A stretch of DNA of 64,000 nucleotides from Luteibacter aegosomaticola (GTDB lineage Bacteria; Pseudomonadota; Gammaproteobacteria; Xanthomonadales; Rhodanobacteraceae), in contig NZ_CP095741.1 in assembly GCF_023078475.1 (NCBI RefSeq), forward strand, positions 1,240,001-1,304,000. The letters are read 5' to 3'. Both the position numbers and the translations under genes were made by a program. Of this stretch, positions 8,413 through 17,833 are shown in pieces; the stretch's first letter is position 1; every line of letters starts with the position of its first letter. Under the pieces are notes generated by a model. That model had not been told where the DNA came from. It saw only the letters and a program-made list of their open reading frames with translations, and did no database searches.

Positions 8413-9504
8413 ATGGGCATCAAATGCGGCATCGTCGGCCTGCCTAACGTCGGCAAGTCCACCCTGTTCAACGCGCTCACCAAGGCGGGCATCGCGTCGG
8501 CCAATTTCCCGTTCTGCACGATCGAGCCGAACACCGGCATCGTCCCCGTGCCGGACCCGCGCCTCAATGAGCTCTCGGCGATCGTCAAGCCGCAGAAGAT
8601 CATCCCGACCACCATGGAATTCGTGGATATCGCGGGCCTGGTGGCTGGCGCCTCGAAGGGTGAGGGCCTGGGCAACAAGTTCCTCGCGCACATCCGCGAA
8701 ACCGATGCCATCGCCCATGTCGTGCGTTGCTTCGAGGATGACAACATCATCCACGTCGCCAACAAGGTCGATCCGATCTCCGATATCGAAACCATCGATA
8801 CCGAGCTGGCGCTGGCCGACCTGGAAGCCGTGCTGAAGGCGCTCGACCGAGCCACGCGCTCGGCCAAGGCCAACGACAAGGACGCCATGGCCCGCAAGCC
8901 GGTGCTCGAGAAGCTTGCCAAGGTGCTCGACCAGGGCCGCAGCGCGCGTTCCGCTGGCCTCGATGCCGAGGAAAAGGCGCTCGTCCGCGACATGTTCCTG
9001 ATCACCATGAAGCCGCTGATGTACATCGCCAACGTGGCGGAAAATGGCTTCGAAAATAACCCGCACCTCGATGCCGTCCGCGCCCGCGCGGTGGAAGAGG
9101 GTGCCGAGGTGGTGCCGGTGTGCGCCGCTATCGAAGAAGAACTTTCGCAGATGGACGACGCCGACCGCGACGAATTCCTGAAGGAAATGGGCTTCGACGA
9201 GCCGGGCCTGAATCGCGTGATCCGCGCTGGCTACAAGCTGCTCGGCCTGCAGACCTACTTCACCGCCGGCGAGAAGGAAGTCCGTGCCTGGCAGGTCCGC
9301 GCCGGCTCCACCGCGCCGCAGGCCGCAGGTGTCATCCACACCGATTTCGAGCGCGGCTTCATCCGCGCAGAAACCGTCGCCTTCGACGACTTCATCAAGT
9401 TCAAGGGCGAGCAGGGCGCCAAGGAAGCCGGGCGCCTGCGATTGGAAGGCAAGGAGTACATCGTGAAAGAAGGCGATGTGCTGCACTTCCGCTTTAACGT
9501 CTGA
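8413..9504 (+). CDS. ychF: Redox-regulated ribosome-binding ATPase YchF
   Basis: An Obg-family P-loop protein that hydrolyses ATP rather than GTP and binds ribosomes. The 363 residues contain the P-loop [14 protein letters not shown], switch [19 protein letters not shown], a coiled-coil helical insertion and a C-terminal TGS domain ([16 protein letters not shown]). Length matches the family. It ends the prs-rplY-pth-ychF cluster and is followed by a strong terminator. Confidence 0.95.
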   Translation: MGIKCGIVGLPNVGKSTLFNALTKAGIASANFPFCTIEPNTGIVPVPDPRLNELSAIVKPQKIIPTTMEFVDIAGLVAGASKGEGLGNKFLAHIRETDAIAHVVRCFEDDNIIHVANKVDPISDIETIDTELALADLEAVLKALDRATRSAKANDKDAMARKPVLEKLAKVLDQGRSARSAGLDAEEKALVRDMFLITMKPLMYIANVAENGFENNPHLDAVRARAVEEGAEVVPVCAAIEEELSQMDDADRDEFLKEMGFDEPGLNRVIRAGYKLLGLQTYFTAGEKEVRAWQVRAGSTAPQAAGVIHTDFERGFIRAETVAFDDFIKFKGEQGAKEAGRLRLEGKEYIVKEGDVLHFRFNV

Positions 9505-9507
9505 TCA

Positions 9508-9539
9508 AAAAAAGCCCCGGCCATGCCGGGGCTTTTTTT
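9508..9539. terminator. Rho-independent terminator after ychF
   Basis: AAAGCCCCGGC, loop CAT and GCCGGGGCTTT followed by a T run form a canonical terminator. The A run upstream makes it potentially bidirectional. Confidence 0.92.
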
Positions 9540-9587
9540 GGTTCTACACGCATTTCCGGGACCATCCGCTGCACCACGCGCTGTTGG

Positions 9588-9642
9588 GTCGGTTCATTCG
9601 CTGGCGCGAATGCATGTACTGAGCGGCTTGCGTCGCCTTAGG
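9588..9642. repeat. Dispersed repeat, copy 1
   Basis: About 55 bases (GGTTCATTCGCTGGCGCGAA then TGCATGTACTGAGCGGC) recur near 49721-49773 at roughly 85 percent identity. Both copies contain a CATTCGC/GCGAATG inverted repeat and both follow a rho-independent terminator. The rest of 9540-9699 contains nothing else I can support. Confidence 0.6.
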
Positions 9643-9699
9643 CTGGATGTCCGCTGGGGTCGGAGACGGTCAGGCCCTTGGGGGCTGCCAGTCGCGGAT

Positions 9700-10497
9700 T
9701 CAGGCCCAGGTATCGCGCAGCACGCGTCGGAACAGTGACGACAGCGCCGTATCTTCCTTGCTACCCGATAGGCGTACCTGATGCGGTGGCACGGTGTGCT
9801 CCAGTCGTTCCAGTTCGTCTTCGATGAATGACTGGATCGGGGGAATGCGCGGTGAGAGTCCCATTTCAGGGGATTCGCGTTTGACCGCCAGCAAATCGTC
9901 GATTGCCTTTTGCAGCGATGTGCCTGGGTCGATCACGGTACGCAGGGTCTCGAATTCGATGGGTGCCGGTTTGCCGTAGCGTTCCAGCCAGCGTACGGCG
10001 AGCAATGGACGCAGGACGTAGAAGTACTTTTTCAACGGCACCAGTTCATCGCGCAGATAGCCGCGGTAGTTGGTCTTCGCCATGCTGCGGTAGTGGTAGG
10101 TACCGCGCTCCACGGAGTAGACCTCACCCAGGAGTGCCCTGGCTTCGTCGTGAAACGGGCCGCTGCGCTCGTAGATGATGGGTGACTGGATCCACTCGAC
10201 GAAGCCCGGGTTCGAGCGGCGGAAGAGCCGCAGCGCCTTGCGCACATCCCAGCCGTTGATGTCCATCTCGTCGACGATTGGGTACTCGATGACGTCGCGC
10301 TGCTCTTCCAGCGAGACCGAGAGGTACCACTCGGGGCGGTGCACGTAGATGAAGCGGGCGTCGTAGTCGCTGTTGGGTGAGGCGAAGCCCCAGGCGCGGC
10401 TACCGGATTCGACAGCCAGGAGCACTTTGACGTCGTGTTCCTCTTCGGCGCGGCGGAGTCGGCGCGCTACTTCTTCCCTAACGTCATTGCTGATCAT
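9700..10497 (-). CDS. Predicted nucleotidyltransferase, YcgL/RlaP family
   Basis: The 265-residue protein carries the polymerase-beta-type nucleotidyltransferase signature AVESGSRAWGFASPNSDYD (GS...DxD with the metal-binding acidic residues) followed by VRFIY-type strand ARFIYVHRPEWYL, as in the YcgL/COG3541 and RlaP (PF10127) family. RlaP members are linked to RNA repair in some genomes, but no RNA ligase or partner gene is next to this one. It is on the minus strand between the ychF terminator and a small membrane protein gene. Substrate is unknown. Confidence 0.75.
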   Translation of the reverse strand: MISNDVREEVARRLRRAEEEHDVKVLLAVESGSRAWGFASPNSDYDARFIYVHRPEWYLSVSLEEQRDVIEYPIVDEMDINGWDVRKALRLFRRSNPGFVEWIQSPIIYERSGPFHDEARALLGEVYSVERGTYHYRSMAKTNYRGYLRDELVPLKKYFYVLRPLLAVRWLERYGKPAPIEFETLRTVIDPGTSLQKAIDDLLAVKRESPEMGLSPRIPPIQSFIEDELERLEHTVPPHQVRLSGSKEDTALSSLFRRVLRDTWA

Positions 10498-10550
10498 GCA
10501 TGGCTTCCCTGCGTGTTGTCAGGTGATGGTGCCATGTACTCGTGGCCGCG

Positions 10551-10829
10551 TCAGTCCCTGTGCAGGCGCCGCGCAAGTACGCCCCAGAGTGTCAGGAACG
10601 TCGCTATGCCGAGTGACCATGCCAGGCCGTGTGCATCCATGTGGGCGCCATGCAGGGTGGCACGGATGGCGGGTGCGTTGCCAAGGTCGTGGGCGTCGCC
10701 CACAGTCATCAGCGCCTGGACGATGATGAAGACGATGGGGAGCGTGAGCGCGGCCGGCACAGCACGCACCACGCTATTGATCACGTCGACGAGGTCCGTC
10801 CAGCCGTAGAATCCATCCGATAGGTTCAT
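10551..10829 (-). CDS. Small hypothetical membrane protein
   Basis: A 92-residue product with two likely membrane segments, about residues 20-42 (AVPAALTLPIVFIIVQALM) and 68-87 (LAWSLGIATFLTLWGVLARR), joined by a His/Asp-containing loop. I do not recognise a family. ATG 10829 has a purine-rich AGGGGGG just upstream, supporting a real gene. It is divergent from ohrR, and the CAATT-repeat and CCAGAC-GTCTGG palindromes lie between them, so shared regulation is possible. Confidence 0.55.
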   Translation of the reverse strand: MNLSDGFYGWTDLVDVINSVVRAVPAALTLPIVFIIVQALMTVGDAHDLGNAPAIRATLHGAHMDAHGLAWSLGIATFLTLWGVLARRLHRD

Positions 10830-10854
10830 GCGCCCCCCCTTTTGGGCGATCGTG

Positions 10855-10925
10855 CCAGACTTGTCTGGGCATCAGCCGGTTACGCAATTCAATCGCTTGC
10901 AATTGAATAGTCGCGACCCTACATT
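10855..10925. promoter_or_regulatory. Divergent operator/promoter region of ohrR
   Basis: Contains the palindrome CCAGACTTGTCTGG (10855-10868) and two CAATT repeats, GCAATTCAAT and GCAATTGAAT (about 10884-10908), similar in style to OhrR boxes. TTGCAA (10897-10902), 17 bases and TACATT (10920-10925) form a promoter-like pair ending 6 bases before the ohrR ATG, so the transcript would be nearly leaderless and the operator would overlap the -35. Confidence 0.5.
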
Positions 10926-10931
10926 CCGGCC

Positions 10932-11396
10932 ATGAGCGAGAAATCCTCCACCGAAGGCCTGCAGCCCCCGCGTACGCTGGACGGGCAGCTTTGCTTTGCC
11001 CTGTATTCGGCCAATCTGGCCATGGGGAAGGTGTACCGCCAGTTGCTGGCGAAGCTGGACCTGACCTATCCGCAGTACCTGGTGATGCTGGTGCTGTGGG
11101 AGCGCGATGGGGTGACTGTGTCGGAACTGGGCGATCGCCTGTTCCTGGATTCCGCCACGCTTACGCCATTGCTCAAGCGCCTTCAGGCGGCGGGTCTGGT
11201 GGCGCGTAACCGCAGCACCTCGGACGAGCGCCAGGTCATCGTGACGCTGACGGATGAGGGCAGGGCGCTGCAGGCGAAGGCGGCTGATGTGCCTGTCGAT
11301 CTGTTTTGCGCGATGAGTTGCGATATCGAGACGTTGGGCTCGTTGAAGCAGCAGCTCGAGATGTTGCGCGGCAACTTGGCCGATAGCACGAAGTAA
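10932..11396 (+). CDS. ohrR: MarR-family regulator, OhrR-type organic hydroperoxide sensor
   Basis: A 154-residue winged-helix protein. The N-terminal [16 protein letters not shown] contains the conserved peroxide-sensing cysteine (Cys21) of OhrR, and the DNA-binding wing [19 protein letters not shown]...[13 protein letters not shown] is typical. OhrR represses the hydroperoxide reductase gene ohr until its cysteine is oxidised. No ohr gene is adjacent: upstream is a divergent membrane protein gene and downstream are REP elements and the STAS operon. ATG 10932 sits 6 bases after a -10-like element. Confidence 0.82.
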   Translation: MSEKSSTEGLQPPRTLDGQLCFALYSANLAMGKVYRQLLAKLDLTYPQYLVMLVLWERDGVTVSELGDRLFLDSATLTPLLKRLQAAGLVARNRSTSDERQVIVTLTDEGRALQAKAADVPVDLFCAMSCDIETLGSLKQQLEMLRGNLADSTK

Positions 11397-11407
11397 GGCC
11401 GAAGCCC

Positions 11408-11503
11408 TGTAGGAGCGCGCTTGCGCGCGATGGGTGCGGCCGGAACGCCTCAGGGCCTGTGACCGTGAGACGAAAGATGTCGCGCGCAAGCGCGCTCCTA
11501 CAA
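11408..11503. repeat. REP palindrome pair, type A
   Basis: Forward element at 11408-11431 and inverted element at about 11475-11503 lie between convergent ohrR and the STAS gene. The inverted copy carries the tail GGCGAAAGATGTCGC-like sequence (ACGAAAGATGTCGCGCGC), also seen in type B copies. The pair may act as a bidirectional transcription barrier. Confidence 0.82.
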
Positions 11504-11509
11504 GGGCGG

Positions 11510-11890
11510 TTAGTGCTGGCCGGTTACCGTGCGCTGGATGTGGTCGAGGTATTGGTCGAGCTCGTTGATGCTCGCGAACACCTCTTTTACCGGCACTGCT
11601 TTCACGATATCGAAGACCTTTTTCACCTGCGGCTGCGGGTTGAGCAGCAGCGTGCGGCCGCCGCGGTCATTCATCTTCTTGCGTAGCTGCGCCAGGCTGC
11701 GAAGGCCGGCGCTGCTGATGTAATCGAGCTGCGAGAGATCCAGGACGAGCGTGCCGCCGTTGTCGACCATCGGCGTGATATCGCTGAGGGCCTCATCGAG
11801 ATCGGTGAAGGTATTGGCATCCAGCCGCCCTTCGAGCCAGACGGTACTGCGCGCCGGCGTGGGGCTTTCGCTGCGGACGATGAGGGTCAT
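11510..11890 (-). CDS. STAS-domain anti-sigma factor antagonist
   Basis: A 126-residue single STAS domain (TVWLEGRLDANTF, LVLDLSQLDYISSAGLRSL). Ser59/Ser60 in DYISSAG is the expected phosphorylation site, as in SpoIIAA and RsbV. It overlaps the upstream kinase gene by 4 bases (ATGA) and is last in the three-gene partner-switching operon. The expected cycle is: kinase phosphorylates it and frees the kinase's other partner; the SpoIIE-type phosphatase reverses this. Confidence 0.87.
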   Translation of the reverse strand: MTLIVRSESPTPARSTVWLEGRLDANTFTDLDEALSDITPMVDNGGTLVLDLSQLDYISSAGLRSLAQLRKKMNDRGGRTLLLNPQPQVKKVFDIVKAVPVKEVFASINELDQYLDHIQRTVTGQH

Positions 11891-12312
11891 GGGGAGGGCT
11901 CGTCGGACAGGGTGGGGTCGAAGCGAATCACGACACGGTTGCCGTGTGCGTCGCGTGCATACTCGAAATCGCTGGCGATGCTGCGGGCCAGGTGCAGGCC
12001 GAGACCGCCGACCTCGCGATCGGCGAGGTCGCCCGGAAGATCGGGTGGATCGTGTTCCAGTGGGTTGAATGGCTGCGCGTCATCGCGCAATTCCAGGCGA
12101 ACGACGTCGGTGCACGCTTCCAGCTTGATCTCGATGGTGCCGTGGCGGCCATCGGGGTACCCGTGGCGTACCGTGTTTACGAGCAGCTCTTCGAGCACCA
12201 GGCGTACGTCCGCGCGGCAGGCATCATCGATGTCGGCGCGGCCGAGCGTGGTCTCGGCGTGCTCCAGCGCCGTGAACACGTCCTCCAGACGGTTAGGAAT
12301 GCACAACCGCAT
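11887..12312 (-). CDS. RsbW-like serine kinase / anti-sigma factor (HATPase_c)
   Basis: A 141-residue GHKL ATPase. Visible motifs are the N-box ELLVNTVRHGY, the G1-type LRDDAQPFNPL and the G2 lid GGLGLHLARSIAS. Such proteins bind a target and phosphorylate the STAS antagonist. It overlaps the phosphatase gene by 20 bases and the STAS gene by 4, so the three are translationally coupled. No alternative sigma factor gene is adjacent, so its downstream target is not evident. Confidence 0.85.
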   Translation of the reverse strand: MRLCIPNRLEDVFTALEHAETTLGRADIDDACRADVRLVLEELLVNTVRHGYPDGRHGTIEIKLEACTDVVRLELRDDAQPFNPLEHDPPDLPGDLADREVGGLGLHLARSIASDFEYARDAHGNRVVIRFDPTLSDEPSP

Positions 12313-14206
12313 GGATCCGCGCTCCTTCCACGCCGGTGTCGTGCCATGTCAGCGCAAGCAGCGCGATGTCGTCGTAAGCGGGTGCACCCGCGGTATAGGC
12401 ATCGACGTCCTCGAGCACGCGTTCCACGTAGGTCTCCGGGTGCGCGCCTTCATCGACCCGCGCGACGCTGTCCAGCAGTGCGTGCGTGCCGTACAGGCGC
12501 TGGTTGCCCGCGTGGGCTTCGCTGACGCCATCGGTGTACATGAGCAAGGTATCGCCCCCCAGCAGCGTAAGTACGCGTACAGGGTAGCGCGCTTCGCGGT
12601 CGAGGCCGAGTGCGGGGCCGGTTTCCACATCGACGAGGATGGCGCTGCCGCCAGCATGCAGCACCGGTTGCTCGTGGCCGGCGCTGGCCAGGGAAAGCAG
12701 GCCGGTTTCGGTTTCGATCACGCCGCAGAGCAGGGTGACGAACATGCAGGTGTCGTTACCCTTGCACAGTTCGCGATTGAGCGTGCCCAGGATGTCGCTG
12801 GGCGAGCGCGCATGGGTGGCGATGGTGCGGGCGAGGGTGATGGTGCGCGCCATGAACAGCGCGGCGGGGATGCCCTTGTCCGAGACGTCGCCCACCATGA
12901 CGCAGACGTGCTTCGCACCAAGCGCGAAGTACATGTACAGATCGCCACCCACCGCGCTGGCGGGACGTAGCGCGGCATGCACTTCGAGGCGTCCGTCATC
13001 CGCGATCCAGTGTGGATCGGGGATCAGGGCAAGCTGGATTTGCCCGGCGATCTCCAGCTCGCTGGTCATGCGCGCCTGGTCGCGGGCGATGCGCTGTGCC
13101 GTGTCGATATGCCCGGCCAGCTGGTGGCGCATCTGGTCGAAGGCGCGGGTCAGCCGGCCGACATCGTCGTCGCGGGTTACCTTCGGTAGTTCGAAGTCCA
13201 GATCGCCGCGCGAGACGTTTTCCGCGCGATCCGCCAGCACGGTCAACGGCGCCATGAGCCGGCGGGTGATGATGAGCGTGATAAGCGAGACGGCCACCAG
13301 GGCGAAGACGCCGAGCAGCACATCGACGAGATAAGTGCGGCGAAGATCGGCCAACACCTGCCGCTCCGGCATCGAGAGGCCGAAGGTCCAGTGCGTGCCC
13401 CTGATGGGTACGAAGTAGACCCATACGGGCTCGCTGACCCGGCCGCCGTCCTCGGGGGTGATCCGCACCGGGTTCTGGTTGCGGGCGATCGCATCGAGCA
13501 GGGGTTTGCTGCCGCGCGTGCCGATGTAGGAGCGCCAGTCGTGGGCCAGGAAATCGCCGTTGGCATCCGCGACGAACGCGGAGGCGTGCTCGGGCTTGGC
13601 GAGCTCGCCCAGCAGCTGCTGGAGCCAGCCCAGGCTGATCGTGGCGTCGGCGACGCCGATGACCGGCACGTCCTTGCCCGGGATCGCGACGGAATAGCCG
13701 ATCAGTGTGTCGTCGCGCCCGGCACGGCGGAAGGGCGGCTGCCAGCAGCCGTGGTCGCAGTTCAGGCCGCGAACGAACCAGGTGGAGCTCCAGTAGGGTT
13801 CCGGATCACCCAGGCGGTCGTCTGCGACGAGGCTGCCATCGGCCTGGCGGCGGGCGACCGGCGCGTCCTCCGGGCGAAGGTGGTTCACGTCGCGGGGAAT
13901 GAAGACCGCGCTGACATCGACCAGTTCGGGATTGACGGCGAGGACGTCGTGGATGACGCCCGGGGCTTGCTCGCGGCGGGTGCTGAGCACGCCAGCCACC
14001 ACCTGCGCCACCTTGGCTACGGCGTCGATCCGCCCCTGGATACGGGTGGCCGCAGCATCGGCGACAGCCTCGGCTTCCTGCCGGGTCTGGCCCAGCATCT
14101 GGTCCCGCGTATGGTTCAGGAGCAGGCCGCCGGTCACGACCAGCACGATGGCCGAGCCCACCAGGACGCCAAGGGCCAGTCGCGAGGCGATGCTGCGAAG
14201 GACCAT
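12293..14206 (-). CDS. Membrane sensor phosphatase: Cache-HAMP-SpoIIE (PP2C)
   Basis: The 637-residue protein has a membrane segment near residues 8-30, a periplasmic region of about 260 residues that looks like a dCache sensor, a second membrane segment near 292-314, a HAMP linker (RRLMAPLTVLADRAENVSRGD), and a C-terminal SpoIIE-type phosphatase with GGDLYMYF, GDVSDKGIPAALFMA, SAGHEQPVL and LLMYTDGVSEAH. The residue after GGDLY is Met where Asp is common. The role is to dephosphorylate the downstream STAS protein in response to an external signal. ATG 14206 is chosen over a TTG at 14266. Confidence 0.85.
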   Translation of the reverse strand: MVLRSIASRLALGVLVGSAIVLVVTGGLLLNHTRDQMLGQTRQEAEAVADAAATRIQGRIDAVAKVAQVVAGVLSTRREQAPGVIHDVLAVNPELVDVSAVFIPRDVNHLRPEDAPVARRQADGSLVADDRLGDPEPYWSSTWFVRGLNCDHGCWQPPFRRAGRDDTLIGYSVAIPGKDVPVIGVADATISLGWLQQLLGELAKPEHASAFVADANGDFLAHDWRSYIGTRGSKPLLDAIARNQNPVRITPEDGGRVSEPVWVYFVPIRGTHWTFGLSMPERQVLADLRRTYLVDVLLGVFALVAVSLITLIITRRLMAPLTVLADRAENVSRGDLDFELPKVTRDDDVGRLTRAFDQMRHQLAGHIDTAQRIARDQARMTSELEIAGQIQLALIPDPHWIADDGRLEVHAALRPASAVGGDLYMYFALGAKHVCVMVGDVSDKGIPAALFMARTITLARTIATHARSPSDILGTLNRELCKGNDTCMFVTLLCGVIETETGLLSLASAGHEQPVLHAGGSAILVDVETGPALGLDREARYPVRVLTLLGGDTLLMYTDGVSEAHAGNQRLYGTHALLDSVARVDEGAHPETYVERVLEDVDAYTAGAPAYDDIALLALTWHDTGVEGARIHAVVHS

Positions 14207-14313
14207 GGGGCGACGGCTCCGGGGGTGGGTTAGCTTGAATCTATGCCTGCGCGGCCCCCGCGACAAGCTGTCCGGGCCGCATAATGTGCGCTTTCCCCTA
14301 GCAAGGTAAGGGC

Positions 14314-14799
14314 ATGCCCGGTACCCAGCGTGACGTTGAATTCCGATTCCTGGCCCAGCCCACCGATGTGAACTTCGGCGGCAAGGTCCATGGCGGGATG
14401 GTGATGAAATGGATCGACCAGGCCGGTTATGCCTGCGCGGTGGGTTGGAGCGGGGCGTACTGCGTCACTGTCTCGGTCAGTGGCATCCAGTTCCTGGCGC
14501 CCATCCATATCGGCGACCTGGTCACCGTCCGCGCCCGGTTGATCCATACCGGTACCTCCAGCATGCACCTCGCGGTGGACGTCCTTGCGAAGGACCTCCG
14601 TAGCGGCGAGCCGCGCCTGGCCACCAGTTGCGTCATGGTGTTCGTGGCCATGGACAAGCCTGATGGCGGCAAGCCCACGCCGGTGCCCGCGTGGGTGCCG
14701 GTGGAGGAGCGTGACCTGCGCCTGCAGGAATACGCGCTCAAGCTGATGGAAATGTCCCGTGCGATGGAGCCTCTGGTGCAGAAAACGCGCGAAATCTGA
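14314..14799 (+). CDS. Acyl-CoA thioesterase, hotdog fold (YciA-like)
   Basis: A 161-residue hotdog protein hydrolysing acyl-CoA thioesters. The catalytic helix region FGGKVHGGMVMKWIDQAGYACA with the conserved Asp and the VTVSVSGIQFLAPIHIGD strand are visible, and the C-terminal YALKLMEMSRAMEPLVQ is helical. Length fits the YciA group. CATAAT at 14280-14285 may be its -10. It is divergent from the phosphatase gene and precedes the tRNA-tuf operon. Chain-length preference cannot be read from sequence. Confidence 0.82.
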   Translation: MPGTQRDVEFRFLAQPTDVNFGGKVHGGMVMKWIDQAGYACAVGWSGAYCVTVSVSGIQFLAPIHIGDLVTVRARLIHTGTSSMHLAVDVLAKDLRSGEPRLATSCVMVFVAMDKPDGGKPTPVPAWVPVEERDLRLQEYALKLMEMSRAMEPLVQKTREI

Positions 14800-14808
14800 C
14801 GAGTGCGC

Positions 14809-14837
14809 TTCACAAAGGGGTAACACCCTTGTATAGT
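14809..14837 (+). promoter_or_regulatory. Candidate upstream promoter (P1) of the tRNA-tuf operon
   Basis: TTCACA (14809-14814), 17 bases, TATAGT (14832-14837): five of six matches in each hexamer with ideal spacing. A start near 14844 gives a 125-base leader ahead of tRNA-Tyr. Confidence 0.6.
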
Positions 14838-14926
14838 TCGCGGCCCACCTGCCAGCCACCCGTACTGGCGGTGTTGTCAGGGCCTCCCAGGCTGTCATCG
14901 CACGTGTTTGAAATGTGCGGAAGTTG

Positions 14927-14955
14927 TTGACAGTTTCCGGGGTGCTCGCGACAAT
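14927..14955 (+). promoter_or_regulatory. Candidate proximal promoter (P2) of the tRNA-tuf operon
   Basis: A consensus TTGACA (14927-14932) with a 17-base spacer and GACAAT (14950-14955). Transcription would start near 14962, 8 bases ahead of tRNA-Tyr, a typical stable-RNA promoter layout. Confidence 0.65.
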
Positions 14956-14969
14956 AGGCGTTCTTTGTT

Positions 14970-15055
14970 GGAGGAATACCCAAGCGGCCAACGGGGGCAG
15001 ACTGTAAATCTGCTGGCTTACGCCTTCGGTGGTTCGAATCCACCTTCCTCCACCA
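14970..15055 (+). tRNA. tRNA-Tyr (anticodon GTA)
   Basis: Class II tRNA of 86 bases with GGAGGAA acceptor strand pairing with TTCCTCC, anticodon GTA in GACTGTAAATC, long variable arm, T arm GGTGGTTCGAATCCACC and encoded CCA. First gene of the tRNA-tuf operon. Confidence 0.96.
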
Positions 15056-15072
15056 TACGAGTTCCGCGTAGT

Positions 15073-15146
15073 GCGGGAGTAGTTCAATGGTAGAACTTCA
15101 GCCTTCCAAGCTGATTGTGCGGGTTCGATTCCCGTCTCCCGCTCCA
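15073..15146 (+). tRNA. tRNA-Gly (anticodon TCC)
   Basis: Acceptor GCGGGAG/CTCCCGC, D arm GTTCAATGGTAGAAC, anticodon loop CTTCCAA (TCC), T arm CGGGTTCGATTCCCG and encoded CCA. It lies 17 bases after tRNA-Tyr. Confidence 0.96.
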
Positions 15147-15172
15147 TTGAATCTCCGCAAACTACGTTATGT

Positions 15173-15248
<76 letters not shown>

Positions 15249-15311
15249 CTTTCGTCGTCCGCGACGGTTCCTTTCTTTCTTCAATTTGACTCCAACGGGA
15301 GTTTAGGTCTC

Positions 15312-16502
<1,191 letters not shown>

Positions 16503-16595
16503 GATCCGTGAAGCCGGCCCTCCTGGGTCGGCCTCCCGCTACGGGGCGGCTCAGTCCATGACTGGCCGCCCTCGTGGTACAACCGTTTCACCTGT

Positions 16596-16671
<76 letters not shown>

Positions 16672-16684
16672 CTTTCGAGCGCGC

Positions 16685-17080
16685 ATGAACACGAAGGCAC
16701 AAGAAGCCAAGGGCACCAGCCCGGCCGACATCGGCAAGCTCCTGCTTGCCTTCATCGTTCTCGCGGCCGGCATTGTCGGCTTCTACTATTACGCCGATAA
16801 CCCGAACGTTCCGGGCCTTGCCCGTGGCGTGGGTGTCGTCGTTGCCGTTGTCGCCGCCCTGGCGATCGGTGCATTTACGGCTCCGGGCCGTAAGCTGCGT
16901 AGCTTCCTTGCGGAGTCGCAGTTCGAGTTGCGCAAGGTCGTCTGGCCGTCGCGCGACGAAACGCTGAAGACCACCGGTATCATCATCGTGGTCGTCATCA
17001 TTCTTTCGCTGCTGATGGGGCTCATCGACTGGCTGTTGAAGTCGATCGTGCTCGATTGGCTGCTCAAGATCGGACATTGA
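16685..17080 (+). CDS. secE: Preprotein translocase subunit SecE
   Basis: SecE clamps SecY in the inner-membrane translocon. The 131-residue product is the three-helix proteobacterial form: hydrophobic segments at about 18-38, 45-63 and 95-117, with the conserved amphipathic SecE signature ELRKVVWPSRDETLKTT before the last helix. ATG 16685 is chosen because upstream codons overlap tRNA-Trp. nusG follows after 8 bases. Confidence 0.94.
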   Translation: MNTKAQEAKGTSPADIGKLLLAFIVLAAGIVGFYYYADNPNVPGLARGVGVVVAVVAALAIGAFTAPGRKLRSFLAESQFELRKVVWPSRDETLKTTGIIIVVVIILSLLMGLIDWLLKSIVLDWLLKIGH

Positions 17081-17088
17081 GGTAAGGC

Positions 17089-17649
17089 ATGAGCAAACGC
17101 TGGTACGTCGTTCACGCCTATTCGGGGTTCGAGCAGCAGGTTCGCAAGGCCCTCGAAGAGCGCGTCAAGCGCGAGGGCATGGAAGAGAAGTTCGGTGAAA
17201 TCCTGGTTCCGACCGAGGAAGTCATCGAGATGCGCGGCGGCCAGAAGCGCCGCAGCGAGCGCAAGTTCTTCCCTGGTTATGTCCTGGTCCAGATCGAAAC
17301 CGATACCAACGGCAAGACGCCGCGTATCGACGACGAGTGCTGGCACCTGGTCAAGGAGACCCCGAAGGTCATGGGTTTCATCGGCGGCACCGCCGATCGC
17401 CCGCACCCGATCCGGGACTCCGAGGCCGATAACATCCTGAGCCGCGTGCGCGAAGGTGTTGAAAAGCCCCGCCCGAAGGTTCTCTTCGAGCCAGGCGAGA
17501 TGGTCCGTGTCACCGAGGGCCCGTTCAACGACTTCAACGGCGTGGTCGAGGAAGTGAACTACGAAAAGAGCCGCCTGCGCGTCGCGGTGCTCATTTTCGG
17601 TCGCTCCACCCCGGTCGAGCTCGAGTTCGGCCAGGTCGAGAAGGCCTAA
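17089..17649 (+). CDS. nusG: Transcription termination/antitermination protein NusG
   Basis: Binds RNA polymerase and couples it to Rho or to the ribosome through S10. The 186 residues have the NGN domain ([47 protein letters not shown]) and a C-terminal KOW domain ([20 protein letters not shown]). Preceded by GAGGTAAGGC. It is the last gene before the rplK promoter. Confidence 0.96.
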   Translation: MSKRWYVVHAYSGFEQQVRKALEERVKREGMEEKFGEILVPTEEVIEMRGGQKRRSERKFFPGYVLVQIETDTNGKTPRIDDECWHLVKETPKVMGFIGGTADRPHPIRDSEADNILSRVREGVEKPRPKVLFEPGEMVRVTEGPFNDFNGVVEEVNYEKSRLRVAVLIFGRSTPVELEFGQVEKA

Positions 17650-17672
17650 GCCTCTCCCGACCGGCACGGCGT

Positions 17673-17701
17673 TTGCATAAGCCGTGTGAAGTGCCTATAA
17701 T
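17673..17701 (+). promoter_or_regulatory. Promoter of the rplKA operon
   Basis: TTGCAT (17673-17678), 17 bases, consensus TATAAT (17696-17701). Transcription from about 17708 gives a 126-base leader containing the hairpin CTGGAGC-TTTGT-GCTCCGG (about 17714-17732), a candidate site for L1 autoregulation. Confidence 0.7.
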
Positions 17702-17833
17702 GCCCGGTTCACGCTGGAGCTTTGTGCTCCGGCGTGCCCGTGTTTAAGGGGTCCGCAGGCGCGGACTCCATCATTCCCAGGGATGGCCAACAGCGAGGAG
17801 CCGCAAGGCGTCAGCACTCGCAAGGAAACTAAA

